Positions 35,749 through 45,299 of a stretch of DNA of 64,000 nt are shown here, one piece after another. How positions within the stretch are numbered: the stretch's first letter is position 1; every line of letters begins with the position of its first letter. The DNA lies in assembly GCF_001528745.1 (NCBI RefSeq), contig NZ_BCNS01000098.1, positions 62,001 through 126,000 on the forward strand. Direction: 5' to 3'. Source of the stretch: Marinobacterium profundum (GTDB taxonomy: Bacteria > Pseudomonadota > Gammaproteobacteria > Pseudomonadales > Balneatricaceae). The notes under the pieces were generated by a model that was not told where the DNA came from, did not search any database, and saw nothing but the letters and a program-made list of their open reading frames with translations. The position numbers and the translations under genes are program-made.

Positions 35749-36025
35749 GCGGTCCTCGCGATGCTGAATGTCGGCCTCTGTGGAGGTGCGACGGGATGAA
35801 TATGACCCGCAGCCTCGGCGTTAATAGCTCCGGTGCAGTGCCGCCATTGAGTGGCGACAGTTGCGATGTCATGAATTTTTTAAGGGAGCCTTTGTAGCAT
35901 TTACCGGCACTGAACACGAGGATCTCCCTGCGCTACGACCGATTTCACACAACCAGATATGAGCCCGAGTCCGCGCCTGGGCTATTGGGCAATCTCTGGG
36001 CTGGCGCTGTGCGGTAGCAGGCTCC

Positions 36026-36037
36026 TATAATCGCGCC
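36026..36037 (+). promoter_or_regulatory. Consensus -10 box abutting the araC-like start codon
   Basis: TATAAT at 36026-36031 ends 6 nt before the ATG at 36038, and no ribosome binding site separates them, so the transcript may be leaderless. A matching -35 element is not obvious. Confidence 0.4.
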
Positions 36038-36772
36038 ATGACTTCAGCTCCCTTTATTCTTGATTTGCGCAGTTACGACCGTGAAACCCGGCGCCACCAG
36101 CACGACTATCATCAGCTGGTGCTGCCGCTGGCCGGCGAGCTGGAGATGCAGATCGGTGTGCGAGAGGGACGGGTGCACAGCCGCCAGGCCGCGATTATAG
36201 GTGCAGGGGAAGACCACGCCTTTGCCGGCGCAGCGGGTAATCGTTTTATTGTGGCCGACATTCCGGTGGCGCTGGCACCACTGCTGCAGCGCCTGCCGGC
36301 CTTCATCGATCTTGACGACTCTCTGGGGCGCTATATCGGTTTTCTGCAGACCGAGCTGGAGCAGGGCGGCAGTCTGGTAGTGCGCCGCCAGATGCTGTTG
36401 TTACTGCTGGAGTTGCTGAGCGCACGTCATGATGGCGCACCTGCGCTGGATCGGCGGGTGCGTGCGGCCCAGTCCTGGATCGATGCACACCTGGATATGC
36501 CCGTTACGCTGATAGAGCTCGCCGCCGTGGCCCATATCAGCCCGCGCCAGCTCACCGCATTGTTTCGTGAGAGTCTGGCCATGACACCGCAGCAGTATCT
36601 GCTGGAGCGGCGCATGCAGACCGCCTGGGCGTTGCTGGAGTCCGGCGAACTGAGCATTCAGCGCATTGCCGAGCGAGTGGGGTACAGCAGCCTGGCGGCT
36701 TTCAGTGACCGCTTCAGGCGTCACTTTGGCAAATCGCCGCGCTATTTTCGTAGCACCGCTCTTCAAGGTTAA
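36038..36772 (+). CDS. AraC family transcriptional regulator with cupin sensor
   Basis: 244-residue regulator: N-terminal cupin-like domain (HQHDYHQLVLPLAGELEMQI) and C-terminal double HTH of the AraC type (LIELAAVAHISPRQLTALF and ELSIQRIAERVGYSSLAAF, ending FGKSPRYFR). Start ATG 36038. The next gene on the same strand, about 200 bp away, encodes an EamA transporter, the typical partner of this regulator architecture. The effector is unknown. Confidence 0.9.
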   Translation: MTSAPFILDLRSYDRETRRHQHDYHQLVLPLAGELEMQIGVREGRVHSRQAAIIGAGEDHAFAGAAGNRFIVADIPVALAPLLQRLPAFIDLDDSLGRYIGFLQTELEQGGSLVVRRQMLLLLLELLSARHDGAPALDRRVRAAQSWIDAHLDMPVTLIELAAVAHISPRQLTALFRESLAMTPQQYLLERRMQTAWALLESGELSIQRIAERVGYSSLAAFSDRFRRHFGKSPRYFRSTALQG

Positions 36773-36975
36773 GAACGCCGCGCCTTCTTCCGTCGGTGCA
36801 TAGACAAGCTCGCGCCATCCAGGAGCCAAGGCCGCGTACCCATATCCAGTCTGCCGTTTCGGCAAACAGTTTCGCCGTTGTGGCAAAGTCGGGGTGGCGC
36901 AGACCGGCTATGCTGGCGGCTTATCATATTCAGCCGCAGGCCTGCTCCACTGCTTGCAAGGATTCAGCACAGACC

Positions 36976-37905
36976 ATGACGCAGATGACAACAACACAGC
37001 GCCGGGCGACCTTCATCGGCGCCATTTCGGTATTTCTGTGGGGCCTGCTGGCACTCTTTACCCAGCTAAGCGGCAACCAGATACCGCCGTTTCAGATGCT
37101 GGCCATGACCTTTGGTATCGCCTGGCTGCTGATGATGCTCAAGGGCTCTGTGCTGGGACCATCGCCGCTGCGAGTGCTGCGCCAGCCCCTGGGTGCCTGG
37201 CTGCTGGGAGTAGGCGGTTTGTTCGGTTTTCATTTCTGTTACTTCCAGGCCATGGCGTTGGCGCCTGCGGTGGAGGTGGGGTTGCTGGCCTACCTGTGGC
37301 CGCTGCTGATTGTGCTTTTCTCTGCCTTGCTACCGGGCCAGAAACTGCATCCGCTGCATGTTGTCGGCGCTCTGGCGGCCTTGTTGGGGTGCTGGCTGTT
37401 GCTGGGCAAGAGCGATACTGGCTTTGAGGCGAAGTACTGGCAGGGCTATTTTCTGGCGCTGGCCTGTGCGCTTATCTGGTCGGGCTATTCGGTGGCCAGC
37501 CGGCTGGTGGCGCGGGTACCCACCGATGCAGTGGGCTGGTTCTGTGGCGCTACGGCACTGCTAGGTCTGATCTGTCATCTGTTGTGGGAGGCGCCGCTAT
37601 GGCCGCAGAACCTCACCCAATGGAGTGCGGTGCTGGGGCTGGGGCTTGGCCCCGTGGGGATTGCTTTCTTTACCTGGGATTATGGTGTCAAGCATGGCGA
37701 TCTGCGTCTATTGGGCGTGCTGGCCTATGGCGCGCCCCTGATTTCCACTCTGTTATTGGTACTTAGCGGTTTTGCCTCGGCGAGCCTGTCGCTGTTGCTG
37801 GCCAGCCTGCTGATCGTCGGTGGTGCGCTGGTGGCCGGGGTCATGCCGGGTTGGCTGCAGCCAAACAGGGGTAAGGGACAGGCGGAAATAGGGGGTCAAA
37901 AGTAG
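36976..37905 (+). CDS. EamA/DMT family exporter (YddG-like)
   Basis: 309-residue membrane protein with ten hydrophobic helices in two EamA repeats; the start (RRATFIGAISVFLWGLLALF) and GLLAYLWPLLIVLFSALL region resemble aromatic amino acid or drug exporters of the YddG type. ATG 36976 with AAGGA upstream; an ATG at 36985 is an alternative. Probably controlled by the upstream AraC-like regulator. Confidence 0.85.
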   Translation: MTQMTTTQRRATFIGAISVFLWGLLALFTQLSGNQIPPFQMLAMTFGIAWLLMMLKGSVLGPSPLRVLRQPLGAWLLGVGGLFGFHFCYFQAMALAPAVEVGLLAYLWPLLIVLFSALLPGQKLHPLHVVGALAALLGCWLLLGKSDTGFEAKYWQGYFLALACALIWSGYSVASRLVARVPTDAVGWFCGATALLGLICHLLWEAPLWPQNLTQWSAVLGLGLGPVGIAFFTWDYGVKHGDLRLLGVLAYGAPLISTLLLVLSGFASASLSLLLASLLIVGGALVAGVMPGWLQPNRGKGQAEIGGQK

Positions 37906-38045
37906 TAGGGAGCCCCGGTGTTTTCGATGCCAAGGGAGCATACCGGGGTTGCCGGCCTCATCGCTACTATGCAGTTGTAGTCGAACAGCATAAGGCGCCG
38001 GGATAAAACGGTCGTCGCAGCGATAACAACAAGAGGCATGACAAA

Positions 38046-39566
38046 ATGATCTACGCACAGCCAGGAAGCGAAGGCTCCGTTGTTACATTCAAACCCCGTT
38101 ACGGTAACTTTATCGGTGGCGAGTGGGTCGCGCCGGTCAAGGGTGAGTACTTTAATAATGTGTCGCCGGTTACCGGCAAGCCGTTCTGCGAGATCCCCCG
38201 TTCCACCGCCGAAGACGTTGAATTGGCGCTGGACGCCGCCCACGCCGCCAAGGATGCCTGGGGCAAAAAATCCGTTACTGAACGCTCCAACCTGCTGTTG
38301 AAAGTCGCAGACCGCCTGGAAGCGAACCTGGAAACGCTGGCCGTGGCCGAAACCTGGGACAATGGCAAGGCCGTACGTGAAACCCTCAACGCCGACGTGC
38401 CGCTGATGGTGGATCACTTCCGTTATTTCGCCGGTTGTATCCGCGCTCAGGAAGGTTCCATCGGCGAGATCGACGAAAAAACCGTGGCTTATCACTTCCA
38501 TGAGCCGCTCGGTGTGGTCGGTCAGATTATCCCCTGGAACTTCCCGCTGCTGATGGCCGCCTGGAAACTGGCACCTGCACTGGCTGCAGGCAATTGCGTC
38601 ATACTCAAACCTGCCGAGCAGACTCCGGTGTCCATCCTGGTGTTTGCCGAACTGATTTCCGACCTGCTGCCCCCAGGTGTGCTGAACATCGTCAACGGCT
38701 TTGGTGCCGAGGCCGGTCAGGCGCTGGCTACCAGCACCCGTATCGCCAAGATCGCCTTTACCGGTTCCACCCCGGTAGGCGCGCACATTCTCAAATGCGC
38801 CGCCGACAACATCATTCCGTCCACGGTTGAGCTGGGTGGCAAGTCGCCGAACATCTACTTCGAAGATGTGATGGCGCAGGAAGACAGCTTTATCAGCAAG
38901 GCTGTTGAAGGCACGGTACTTGCGTTCTTTAACCAGGGTGAAGTCTGCACCTGTCCGTCACGCCTGCTGGTACAGGAAAGCATCTACGACGACTTTATGG
39001 GTCTGGTAATCGAGCGTATCAAGCAGATCAAGCGCGGCAACCCGCTGGATACCGACACCATGGTCGGCGCCCAGGCCTCGCAGCAGCAGTACGACAAGAT
39101 CATGAGCTACTTCGATATCGGCCGTGAAGAAGGTGCCGAAGTGCTGATCGGTGGCGGTGCAGAACAACTCGACGGCGAGTTCAACACCGGCTACTACATC
39201 CAGCCGACTATCCTCAAGGGCACCAATAACATGCGTGTGTTCCAGGAAGAAATCTTTGGTCCGGTGATCTCTGTGACCACCTTCAAGGATGAGGCTGAAG
39301 CCCTGGCCATTGCCAATGATACCGAGTTCGGTCTGGGTGCAGGTCTCTGGACCCGGGACATGAATCGCTCCTACCGCATGGGCCGTGGTATCCAGGCCGG
39401 TCGCGTCTGGACCAACTGCTACCACCAGTACCCGGCACATGCTGCCTTCGGTGGTTACAAAAAATCCGGTGTTGGCCGTGAAAACCACAAGATGATGCTG
39501 GATCACTACCAGCAGACCAAGAACATGCTGGTGAGCTACGACGTTAATCCACTGGGCTTCTTCTAA
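38046..39566 (+). CDS. exaC: NAD-dependent aldehyde dehydrogenase (ExaC-like)
   Basis: 506-residue cytosolic ALDH that would oxidise acetaldehyde or other aldehydes made by the PQQ alcohol dehydrogenase. Catalytic elements: Asn165 in PWNFP, Glu262 in VELGGKSPN, Cys301 in [11 protein letters not shown], and the C-terminal [13 protein letters not shown]. The double-Cys active site sequence matches the ExaC/AldB group. ATG 38046. A weak inverted repeat, CCCCGGT/ACCGGGG (37913-37948), precedes it. Tandem hairpins follow. Confidence 0.92.
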   Translation: MIYAQPGSEGSVVTFKPRYGNFIGGEWVAPVKGEYFNNVSPVTGKPFCEIPRSTAEDVELALDAAHAAKDAWGKKSVTERSNLLLKVADRLEANLETLAVAETWDNGKAVRETLNADVPLMVDHFRYFAGCIRAQEGSIGEIDEKTVAYHFHEPLGVVGQIIPWNFPLLMAAWKLAPALAAGNCVILKPAEQTPVSILVFAELISDLLPPGVLNIVNGFGAEAGQALATSTRIAKIAFTGSTPVGAHILKCAADNIIPSTVELGGKSPNIYFEDVMAQEDSFISKAVEGTVLAFFNQGEVCTCPSRLLVQESIYDDFMGLVIERIKQIKRGNPLDTDTMVGAQASQQQYDKIMSYFDIGREEGAEVLIGGGAEQLDGEFNTGYYIQPTILKGTNNMRVFQEEIFGPVISVTTFKDEAEALAIANDTEFGLGAGLWTRDMNRSYRMGRGIQAGRVWTNCYHQYPAHAAFGGYKKSGVGRENHKMMLDHYQQTKNMLVSYDVNPLGFF

Positions 39567-39660
39567 GCCGACAAGTACCGCATACCGCAGCACGCAAGGA
39601 CCTCCTGCCACGCGTGCTGCATTGCAGATCGGCTGGTTCTTCCCATAGACCAGTCAGCCC

Positions 39661-39715
39661 CCTGAATGAGTGCTCTCACTCTCAGGTTTTCGCGCGGCTT
39701 GCCGCGCTTTTTTTC
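39661..39715 (+). terminator. Tandem hairpins ending the aldehyde dehydrogenase transcript
   Basis: First hairpin CCTGA..GAGTG/CACTC..TCAGG (39661-39686), then GCGCGGC-TT-GCCGCGC (39692-39707) followed by TTTTTTT. The second is a classic terminator. Confidence 0.85.
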
Positions 39716-40425
39716 GTCTGCATTTCCTTTGGCGACCTCCGATGCAGCTGCTAGGCGTCAGTTACCGTTTTCGATAAGAAAAATTGTCATGCGAAGTGCC
39801 TGTTTGATTTATATCTGATCTATATTTGTATCTGTAGGGGGATACGTGGATGTACCCCCGTGCATGTACAGTAATTTTTGGGTTTGCTGCGCGGTGCTGT
39901 ATACCTGTGCTGGACGCCCCGAAGTCTTAGGTTATTTAATACCGTATGGCAAGCGGCGGCGGTCAGGATATACGTCGACGTACGTGTCAGCGGCACTAAT
40001 ACAATCGTCAGCTGAGCAATGGAAGCCAGGCTGGGTGAATACTCTCCCCAATCTCGATTCTCCTCCCCAGGCTGTGCTTGTGCATATTCGCATGTGGCAT
40101 TAGGTTGTCGGACGGGCGCAAAAATGCTTTTTAAGCTTTGTGTCCGGTCCAATTGTCAGGTGCCAGGCAATGGGTTTTTTTAAGGACGCAATCCTGGATG
40201 ATAGATGGACCTTGACTAAAACGAGTTACTTTTTAAAGAGGTAGGAATTAGGCCCTCTGTGTACTTTGTCGGCAGCGGGCTATGAGCAAGAAACGCTGGA
40301 GCACTTTATGCCTATGGAGTTAGCTGAGCGTATCTCTGTGTTTTTTTGTTAACACTGGATACCGAACGGTCGTCTCGGATTTTCGGTTTATTACTCGCAC
40401 GGCCAAATGACATATTAACGGAAAT
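39716..40425. other. AT-rich spacer without a recognisable gene
   Basis: 710 bp separating the core-like ped/exa locus from an AT-rich phosphoesterase gene. Short ORFs occur on both strands but none has a ribosome binding site together with a protein-like sequence. A 25-codon stretch ending at about 40350 (GYEQETLEHFMPMELAERI, then stop) could be the tail of a lost gene. Otherwise nothing recognised; base composition shifts to AT-rich within this region. Confidence 0.45.
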
Positions 40426-43038
40426 ATGATGAAAAATATTGAGCACGTGGTTGTACTAATGCTGGAAAATCGATCATTCGACAGTATGTTGGGCTGGCTT
40501 TACGAAAAAGGAGAACCTGCCAGAAATGTTCCTGACCTGAAGCCGGGTGAGCGTGCCTATGAAGGCTTGCAGGGTCTTGACTTAAATAGCTATCAAAATG
40601 TTGATTCGACCGGAACTATCAAGGTTAGCCCCATACGGGGAGTGCAAGGACTTAATGTGCCGAATGTTTCACCAGGCGAAGACTTTTTCCAGGTTAATAC
40701 TCAGCTTTTTGGAACAGAAAGCCCGGATGCAACAGCAATACCGTCCATGAACGGCTATGTTCGCGACTACGCTAACTTGTTAAGAAAACAAAAGTATCCG
40801 GAAGATAAGGTAAAGCTCTATGCTCAGCAAGTAATGCAAAGCCATACACCGGACCAATTACCTGTGCTCAATGGTCTCGCTGAACATTATGCTGTCTGTG
40901 ATATGTGGTTTTCATCCGTTCCCTCCCAAACCAACCCTAATCGTGCTTTTGCATTTTGCGGAACCTCAATGGGATTGGCTGACAATGGTTTTTTGGAAGA
41001 AGACAAACGTGCTCCTCTCATAGAAAAAATAGTTGGTTATAAATTAGGTGATGATCGATTTAAAACTACTACTGTTTTTAATGCACTGGCAGATGATGGG
41101 AAGACAACCTGGAAAATTTTTCGTGAAAGCGGGATGTTGCAAAGTAATATTGATAAAATGTCGAAAATTCTTCTGCCGATTATCAATGTTTTCATGCAAA
41201 CAAACCCGCTCCTTGTTCCTGCTGGAATAACTGCGGATATTCTACTGGGATATCTTATTGAATTAAGTTCATCAAAACTTGAATCTGATTACGTTCACCG
41301 CCTTTTTCCAGAAATCCTTAAGATAAAGGATGCGGATTCTAATTTTGGAAAACTGGATGATTTTCATATTGCAGCTCGTTCAGGCCAGTTGCCGAATTTT
41401 ACCTTTATAGAGCCAGAATGGACCATCGGTGAAAAAGGTACAGGCGAAGGTGAATTAATGAAAAAAGCGCTGTTTCACCAGGGTGATGACTATCATCCAC
41501 CCGGTAACGCAGATGCTGCCGAGAACCTGGTTAAACAAGTATATTTAAGTATTATCGCAAATAAGGCTGCTTGGGAAAAAACTCTGTTAATAATCACTTT
41601 TGACGAACCCGTTGGCTCTTATGATCATGTACCGCCACCTGCTGCCATACCCCCTTGGGGTGAGGGTAAAACCCCTGACTTTAAACGGCAGCACGATTTT
41701 AAATTTGATCGCTACGGAGGGCGAGTACCAGCAATACTAGTTTCACCTTGGGTGGAAAAAGGAACTGTGTTCCGGTCTTCGACCAATGTTCCTTTTGACC
41801 ATACATCCCTTATAGCTACGATTCTAAAATGGAGGGGGCTGGGAAGTCGAATAGGTGACTTTGGGGAACGGACAAAGCAGGCTCCTACTTTTGATGATAT
41901 CGTTTCCCTGGTTTCTCCTCGAACAGATAAAAAAGACGTACGCTTTTTAAAACTCGCCCACAAAATAGGTGATCCGGTTCGTTATTACGATCGATTCTAT
42001 TTGAAAGCCTCGAATGGAAAATATATTTCAATATTCCAAGAGCATGAAGTGGCGCCGTTCTCTATTTTTAGTGAAGATTCCGCGATGAGTGAATATTTTC
42101 CAACTTTGGGGTATGAACCATTTCCTTCAAATGCCAACGTAACAGCTACACAGTTTTATTTACAGAACGCCAGTAATCGACCGGACTCTGGTGCGGTGGA
42201 GAATAAATCGAAAACAAGATTGAATGCTGGCGATAATGGCTTAGGCTCTTATAACGTTTTAGGTGCCTGGAAGGATTCTCATGATTGTTATTATTTCAAT
42301 GACTACATGGAGGGCGACAACTGCCGAAAGCAGACCTGGATACTCCAGACAGTCAAGGGTGCTAGTGCTTTAAGTTTCGGAGATCAGGTCTGTATTATAA
42401 ATGAATACTACAATCAAGGGCTGGCCCCGGACTCGAGGTATAATGGATATGTCACGACTAACAAGAATGAAAACTACTGGACAGTAGAACCTATTTTGGA
42501 CGATCAGCCAGGATCTAATGTTTTCCGAAGAGGAGATGAATTTTACCTTAAAAACCTTAAGACGGGGAAATATGTCAAAAATAATTCAAAGTATAAAGGG
42601 GGGCAATGGTATCCAACCTTAGGTGATGCTTCGGCACGTATTAAGTTGAAAATACCTTCGAGTAAATACGGCCCAATGAATGAAAATGGTATGATGATGA
42701 CTAATCAGCCAATCTTCGATGGCGCTATCACGGAAATTATTTCGACAGAGTCCGATTTAATTTATAAGGGAAAGCGTTGCGATGTTCTTTTAGCGTGGAA
42801 CGACAAGAAAGATATATATTATTACTACGAAGGCTATTCGGCAGATTATCAAGCATGGATAATATCACTGGTAGGTAGTTCTGGCATGGTCAAGGACGGC
42901 GACCATGTGCGACTCATCAACAAGGGCTACGATAAACTGGGTAAAAAACAGGTTATAGTAGCAGATGGTTCTTTTTTGACGACAGCCACAGATGCATATA
43001 ATCAGGATAGTATTTGGGTACTTGAAAAAGCTAACTAA
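40426..43038 (+). CDS. Phospholipase C / phosphoesterase family protein with repeated C-terminal modules
   Basis: 870 residues. The first 510 form the phosphoesterase domain of the phospholipase C/AcpA type: the N-terminal LMLENRSFDSMLGW with Glu-Asn metal and nucleophile-loop residues, PSQTNPNRAFAF, ITFDEPVGSYDHVPPP, and FDHTSLIATILKW. No signal peptide is seen: the catalytic motif begins 14 residues from the start. The C-terminal 350 residues contain two similar modules (YDRFYLKASNGKYIS..EYFPTLG and GDEFYLKNLKTGKYVK..WYPTLG) with beta-trefoil-like spacing. Markedly AT-rich with different codon use from neighbours, so likely transferred. Cytosolic, type-VI-delivered or accessory-secreted roles are all possible. 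Confidence 0.83.
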   Translation: MMKNIEHVVVLMLENRSFDSMLGWLYEKGEPARNVPDLKPGERAYEGLQGLDLNSYQNVDSTGTIKVSPIRGVQGLNVPNVSPGEDFFQVNTQLFGTESPDATAIPSMNGYVRDYANLLRKQKYPEDKVKLYAQQVMQSHTPDQLPVLNGLAEHYAVCDMWFSSVPSQTNPNRAFAFCGTSMGLADNGFLEEDKRAPLIEKIVGYKLGDDRFKTTTVFNALADDGKTTWKIFRESGMLQSNIDKMSKILLPIINVFMQTNPLLVPAGITADILLGYLIELSSSKLESDYVHRLFPEILKIKDADSNFGKLDDFHIAARSGQLPNFTFIEPEWTIGEKGTGEGELMKKALFHQGDDYHPPGNADAAENLVKQVYLSIIANKAAWEKTLLIITFDEPVGSYDHVPPPAAIPPWGEGKTPDFKRQHDFKFDRYGGRVPAILVSPWVEKGTVFRSSTNVPFDHTSLIATILKWRGLGSRIGDFGERTKQAPTFDDIVSLVSPRTDKKDVRFLKLAHKIGDPVRYYDRFYLKASNGKYISIFQEHEVAPFSIFSEDSAMSEYFPTLGYEPFPSNANVTATQFYLQNASNRPDSGAVENKSKTRLNAGDNGLGSYNVLGAWKDSHDCYYFNDYMEGDNCRKQTWILQTVKGASALSFGDQVCIINEYYNQGLAPDSRYNGYVTTNKNENYWTVEPILDDQPGSNVFRRGDEFYLKNLKTGKYVKNNSKYKGGQWYPTLGDASARIKLKIPSSKYGPMNENGMMMTNQPIFDGAITEIISTESDLIYKGKRCDVLLAWNDKKDIYYYYEGYSADYQAWIISLVGSSGMVKDGDHVRLINKGYDKLGKKQVIVADGSFLTTATDAYNQDSIWVLEKAN

Positions 43039-43078
43039 TCGTTTAAAAACATAATTGAACGCGTCAAAATTAACACTC

Positions 43079-43118
43079 AGCGGGCTGTGTATAAAAGCGC
43101 AGCCCGCTTAGCTTAATT
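43079..43118 (+). terminator. Terminator of the phosphoesterase gene
   Basis: Perfect 9-bp stem AGCGGGCTG/CAGCCCGCT around a 12-nt loop, then TAGCTTAATTTT. Confidence 0.75.
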
Positions 43119-43151
43119 TTCAATTCGATCCGTTCATGCTATTAACCTGGT

Positions 43152-43380
43152 GGACAAATAGGTTCCCTCCCTATTTGTCCGTCACGCCAGAACTCTTTAG
43201 CCTAAAAGAATGGGCGCAAGTGCATGGACTTGCTGGCCTTCTGGGGGCGAAGAGATGGCGTTCACATTGGCCTGCGGCCAATGATGAAGCATCCCTGCTT
43301 CATGTATTAACCCGCCGGTAATTTGGCAGCTTCTTTATCATTACCTGCTGGGCAATGTGAACCTTTATCAAGGAAGCTGC
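43152..43380. other. Multi-hairpin structured region, possible ncRNA or mobile-element end
   Basis: Five perfect inverted repeats in 230 bp: 11-bp GGACAAATAGG/CCTATTTGTCC (43152-43180); 10-bp GTTCACATTG (43260-43269) with CAATGTGAAC (43353-43362), enclosing 7-bp ATTGGCC/GGCCAAT (43266-43282) and 8-bp ATGAAGCA/TGCTTCAT (43284-43303); and 8-bp GCAGCTTC (43326-43333) with GAAGCTGC (43373-43380), which would cross the 10-bp pairing. The 60-codon ORF here (43136-43321) is probably fortuitous. Within 43039-43601 nothing else resembles a gene. Confidence 0.5.
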
Positions 43381-43601
43381 GCAAAGGAAATTCGTGTGCC
43401 TGAGACCGTTTTTTTAGGTTAAAGCGTATGTTGTTACCGAGAATCCGTGTCCATACGTATGCTGCATACTGTACTGCCTGATATAGAAAGTCGATCCGAG
43501 TGCTATTAACTCATTGGGCTCTTTGATCTATTGCTGTCATCATCTATCCCCGGTTACAGAAATTATTTCCTAACCGAGGTGTCCGGCACATTAGATCCCG
43601 A

Positions 43602-43874
43602 TTAACGCTTACCGCCAGGCATTGACGTTGGCACGGCTACCAGTTTCCCCGCGGGCTCTTCTTGGCAGTTGGCTTCAAGGGGTTCGCCCCTGCGACCGGT
43701 AATGCCCACCACATCACCCACCTGCTTGCCTTTGCACGCCTCGAAGGCTTCGGGAGGTGGGCCGTTTTTAGGGCGCCTCTGGCCGGAATCTTCTGCGCCT
43801 AGGCTGATTGTCGGTATTAGCCCGAACAGGGCAGTGGCGAGGGTCAGTGAAATCATACGTTGTTTATTCATCAC
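43602..43874 (-). CDS. Small exported protein with PPPEA..C motif
   Basis: 90-residue secreted protein of unknown function: signal peptide (SLTLATALFGLIPTISLGA), then a compact domain with PPPEAFEACKGKQVGD and a second Cys (EANCQ), so a single disulfide is likely. ATG 43874 or 43871. Small proteins with this pattern occur beside YHYH-domain genes in other gammaproteobacteria, and a YHYH gene lies 3.3 kb away here. Confidence 0.7.
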   Translation of the reverse strand: MMNKQRMISLTLATALFGLIPTISLGAEDSGQRRPKNGPPPEAFEACKGKQVGDVVGITGRRGEPLEANCQEEPAGKLVAVPTSMPGGKR

Positions 43875-43962
43875 ATTGCTCTTTGGCGATATTTCTATCT
43901 GTGCAGTTCTGGTGGAAAAATAATTTGGCGGCCTTTGAGGCCAGGCCGCCTTGTTGGCTGAA

Positions 43963-44439
43963 TTAGGCAGATACGTTGATCAGGCCGCCTTCAGGCGCGC
44001 TTTGTTTGAGAATGTCAGTGATTGAGCTGAGCGTTGAGGCCTGGTCTTCTTCTGACAAGTCGCCGCTGTAATAGTCATTCAGCAGTGTGTTCAGGGTTTG
44101 CAGCATCTCATCGCTGATATCCAGGCTTTGTGAGGGCGGCGGAGCTGGGGGAGTGCCACGCTGTTGCGCGCCGCCCATGCCTGCCAGATCACCTATGGAT
44201 TGGGCATCGAAGCCAGCCGAGGACATGACTTGAGCCATCTCGCGACCGGGCTGGATGCCTGCTTCGGCAAAAGCTTCGACGATGGACAGTGCGTCAGCTT
44301 CTGTCAGCTGGTCGGGATCAAATTCAGCCAGTGTTTCCTCAATCAGCTGGCGCTGCTCAGCCGACAGTGAGGCAGTATTATTGCTGGATTGAGACTGGAA
44401 GGCGGCCATGGGGGCGGCACCTGATACTCCGCTGATCAT
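43963..44439 (-). CDS. Hypothetical acidic protein
   Basis: 158 residues, no signal peptide, strongly acidic with Ser/Gln-rich N-terminus, a Pro-rich linker (GTPPAPPPSQS) and two acidic helical halves (EETLAEFDPDQLTEADALSI; NDYYSGDLSEEDQASTL) reminiscent of degenerate EF-hand pairs. No canonical DxDxDG loop is present, so calcium binding is doubtful. ATG 44439. It lies just downstream of the response regulator on the same strand and may be a target of it. Confidence 0.6.
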   Translation of the reverse strand: MISGVSGAAPMAAFQSQSSNNTASLSAEQRQLIEETLAEFDPDQLTEADALSIVEAFAEAGIQPGREMAQVMSSAGFDAQSIGDLAGMGGAQQRGTPPAPPPSQSLDISDEMLQTLNTLLNDYYSGDLSEEDQASTLSSITDILKQSAPEGGLINVSA

Positions 44440-44568
44440 CGTTCTATCTCCGAAGACTGATGTTCGGCCAGAATAACGCTAATGCCTGCTCACAATATGG
44501 AGACAATGTGGAATCGATTGTGCCGGCAGGCGTTGGTTGGAGCGACCAGGGGTTCAGGGCGGCAGGCG

Positions 44569-45294
44569 TTAGTGATCGCTATTGTCAGTTTCAAAAATAT
44601 AGCCGACGCCATAGATCGAGCGAATCAACTCCCGGTCGGGCACATGCAGCTGAATCTTCTTGCGCAGATTCTTTATATGACTGTCCACGGTGCGTTCGGA
44701 CACCAGGCGGTAATCGTCATAGATGACATTCAGCAGGTCATCGCGACTAAAAACGATATTCGGGCGTGTGATGAAATGCTGCAGTAACCGGAATTCAACC
44801 GGTGTCAGATCCAGCGGCTGGCACAATACCGCGATGCTCATCTTCGCCGGGTTAAGGTCGAACAATTTGGTGGCGGTTACTGTCTGGCCGGTGGCGCGGG
44901 ATGAATTCGAATCAATGCGCCGCAGTATCACTTTCACCCGTGCGACCATCTCCTTCAGGCTATAGGGTTTGCAGACATAATCGTCCGCACCGATCTCCAG
45001 CCCCTGCAGTCGGTCCGCCTCTACAACCCTGGCCGTGGCCATAATAATAGCTACATCGCTATGGTCACGGATCTCACGGCAGAGGCTGAATCCATCTTTA
45101 CCCGGTAGCATCAGATCCAGTATCAGCAGGTCGGCGTGATGGCTGTCGAGCCAGGGCATCACCTGATCGCCGTCGTGCAGGCAATGGGTCTGAAAGCCCG
45201 CTTCTTGCAGATACTCCAGCAGCAGCTGCGCCAGTTTAGGTTCATCTTCGACAATAAGAATCGTTTTAGCCACGGCGGACATAGGCGTGTCCAT
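44569..45294 (-). CDS. BaeR-like response regulator (OmpR family)
   Basis: Cytosolic DNA-binding response regulator of about 241 residues. Receiver domain with the acidic pocket VEDEPK and phospho-acceptor Asp60 (LLILDLMLPGKDG, counting from ATG 45294), Lys in the CKPYS motif, and a C-terminal winged helix (LTPVEFRLLQHF .. RTVDSHIKNLRKK .. YGVGYIFE). The order HDGDQVMPWL, LMLPGKDGFSLCREI closely follows BaeR. Possible starts are ATG 45294 or ATG 45282; the GAGGAG site is better spaced for 45282. Transcribed directly after its sensor kinase. Confidence 0.9.
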   Translation of the reverse strand: MDTPMSAVAKTILIVEDEPKLAQLLLEYLQEAGFQTHCLHDGDQVMPWLDSHHADLLILDLMLPGKDGFSLCREIRDHSDVAIIMATARVVEADRLQGLEIGADDYVCKPYSLKEMVARVKVILRRIDSNSSRATGQTVTATKLFDLNPAKMSIAVLCQPLDLTPVEFRLLQHFITRPNIVFSRDDLLNVIYDDYRLVSERTVDSHIKNLRKKIQLHVPDRELIRSIYGVGYIFETDNSDH

Positions 45295-45299
45295 ACTCC

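Noticed and set aside
37896-38786. Minus-strand frame opposite the aldehyde dehydrogenase 5' end
   Set aside because: Gly/His/Gln-rich shadow frame typical of antisense reading in high-GC genes.
39820-40152. 110-codon minus-strand ORF in the AT-rich spacer
   Set aside because: No ribosome binding site, no signal or domain pattern, and overlaps another equally unconvincing ORF on the plus strand.
43136-43321. 61-codon ORF over the hairpin cluster
   Set aside because: The inverted repeats dominate the sequence; no ribosome binding site and no protein-like pattern.
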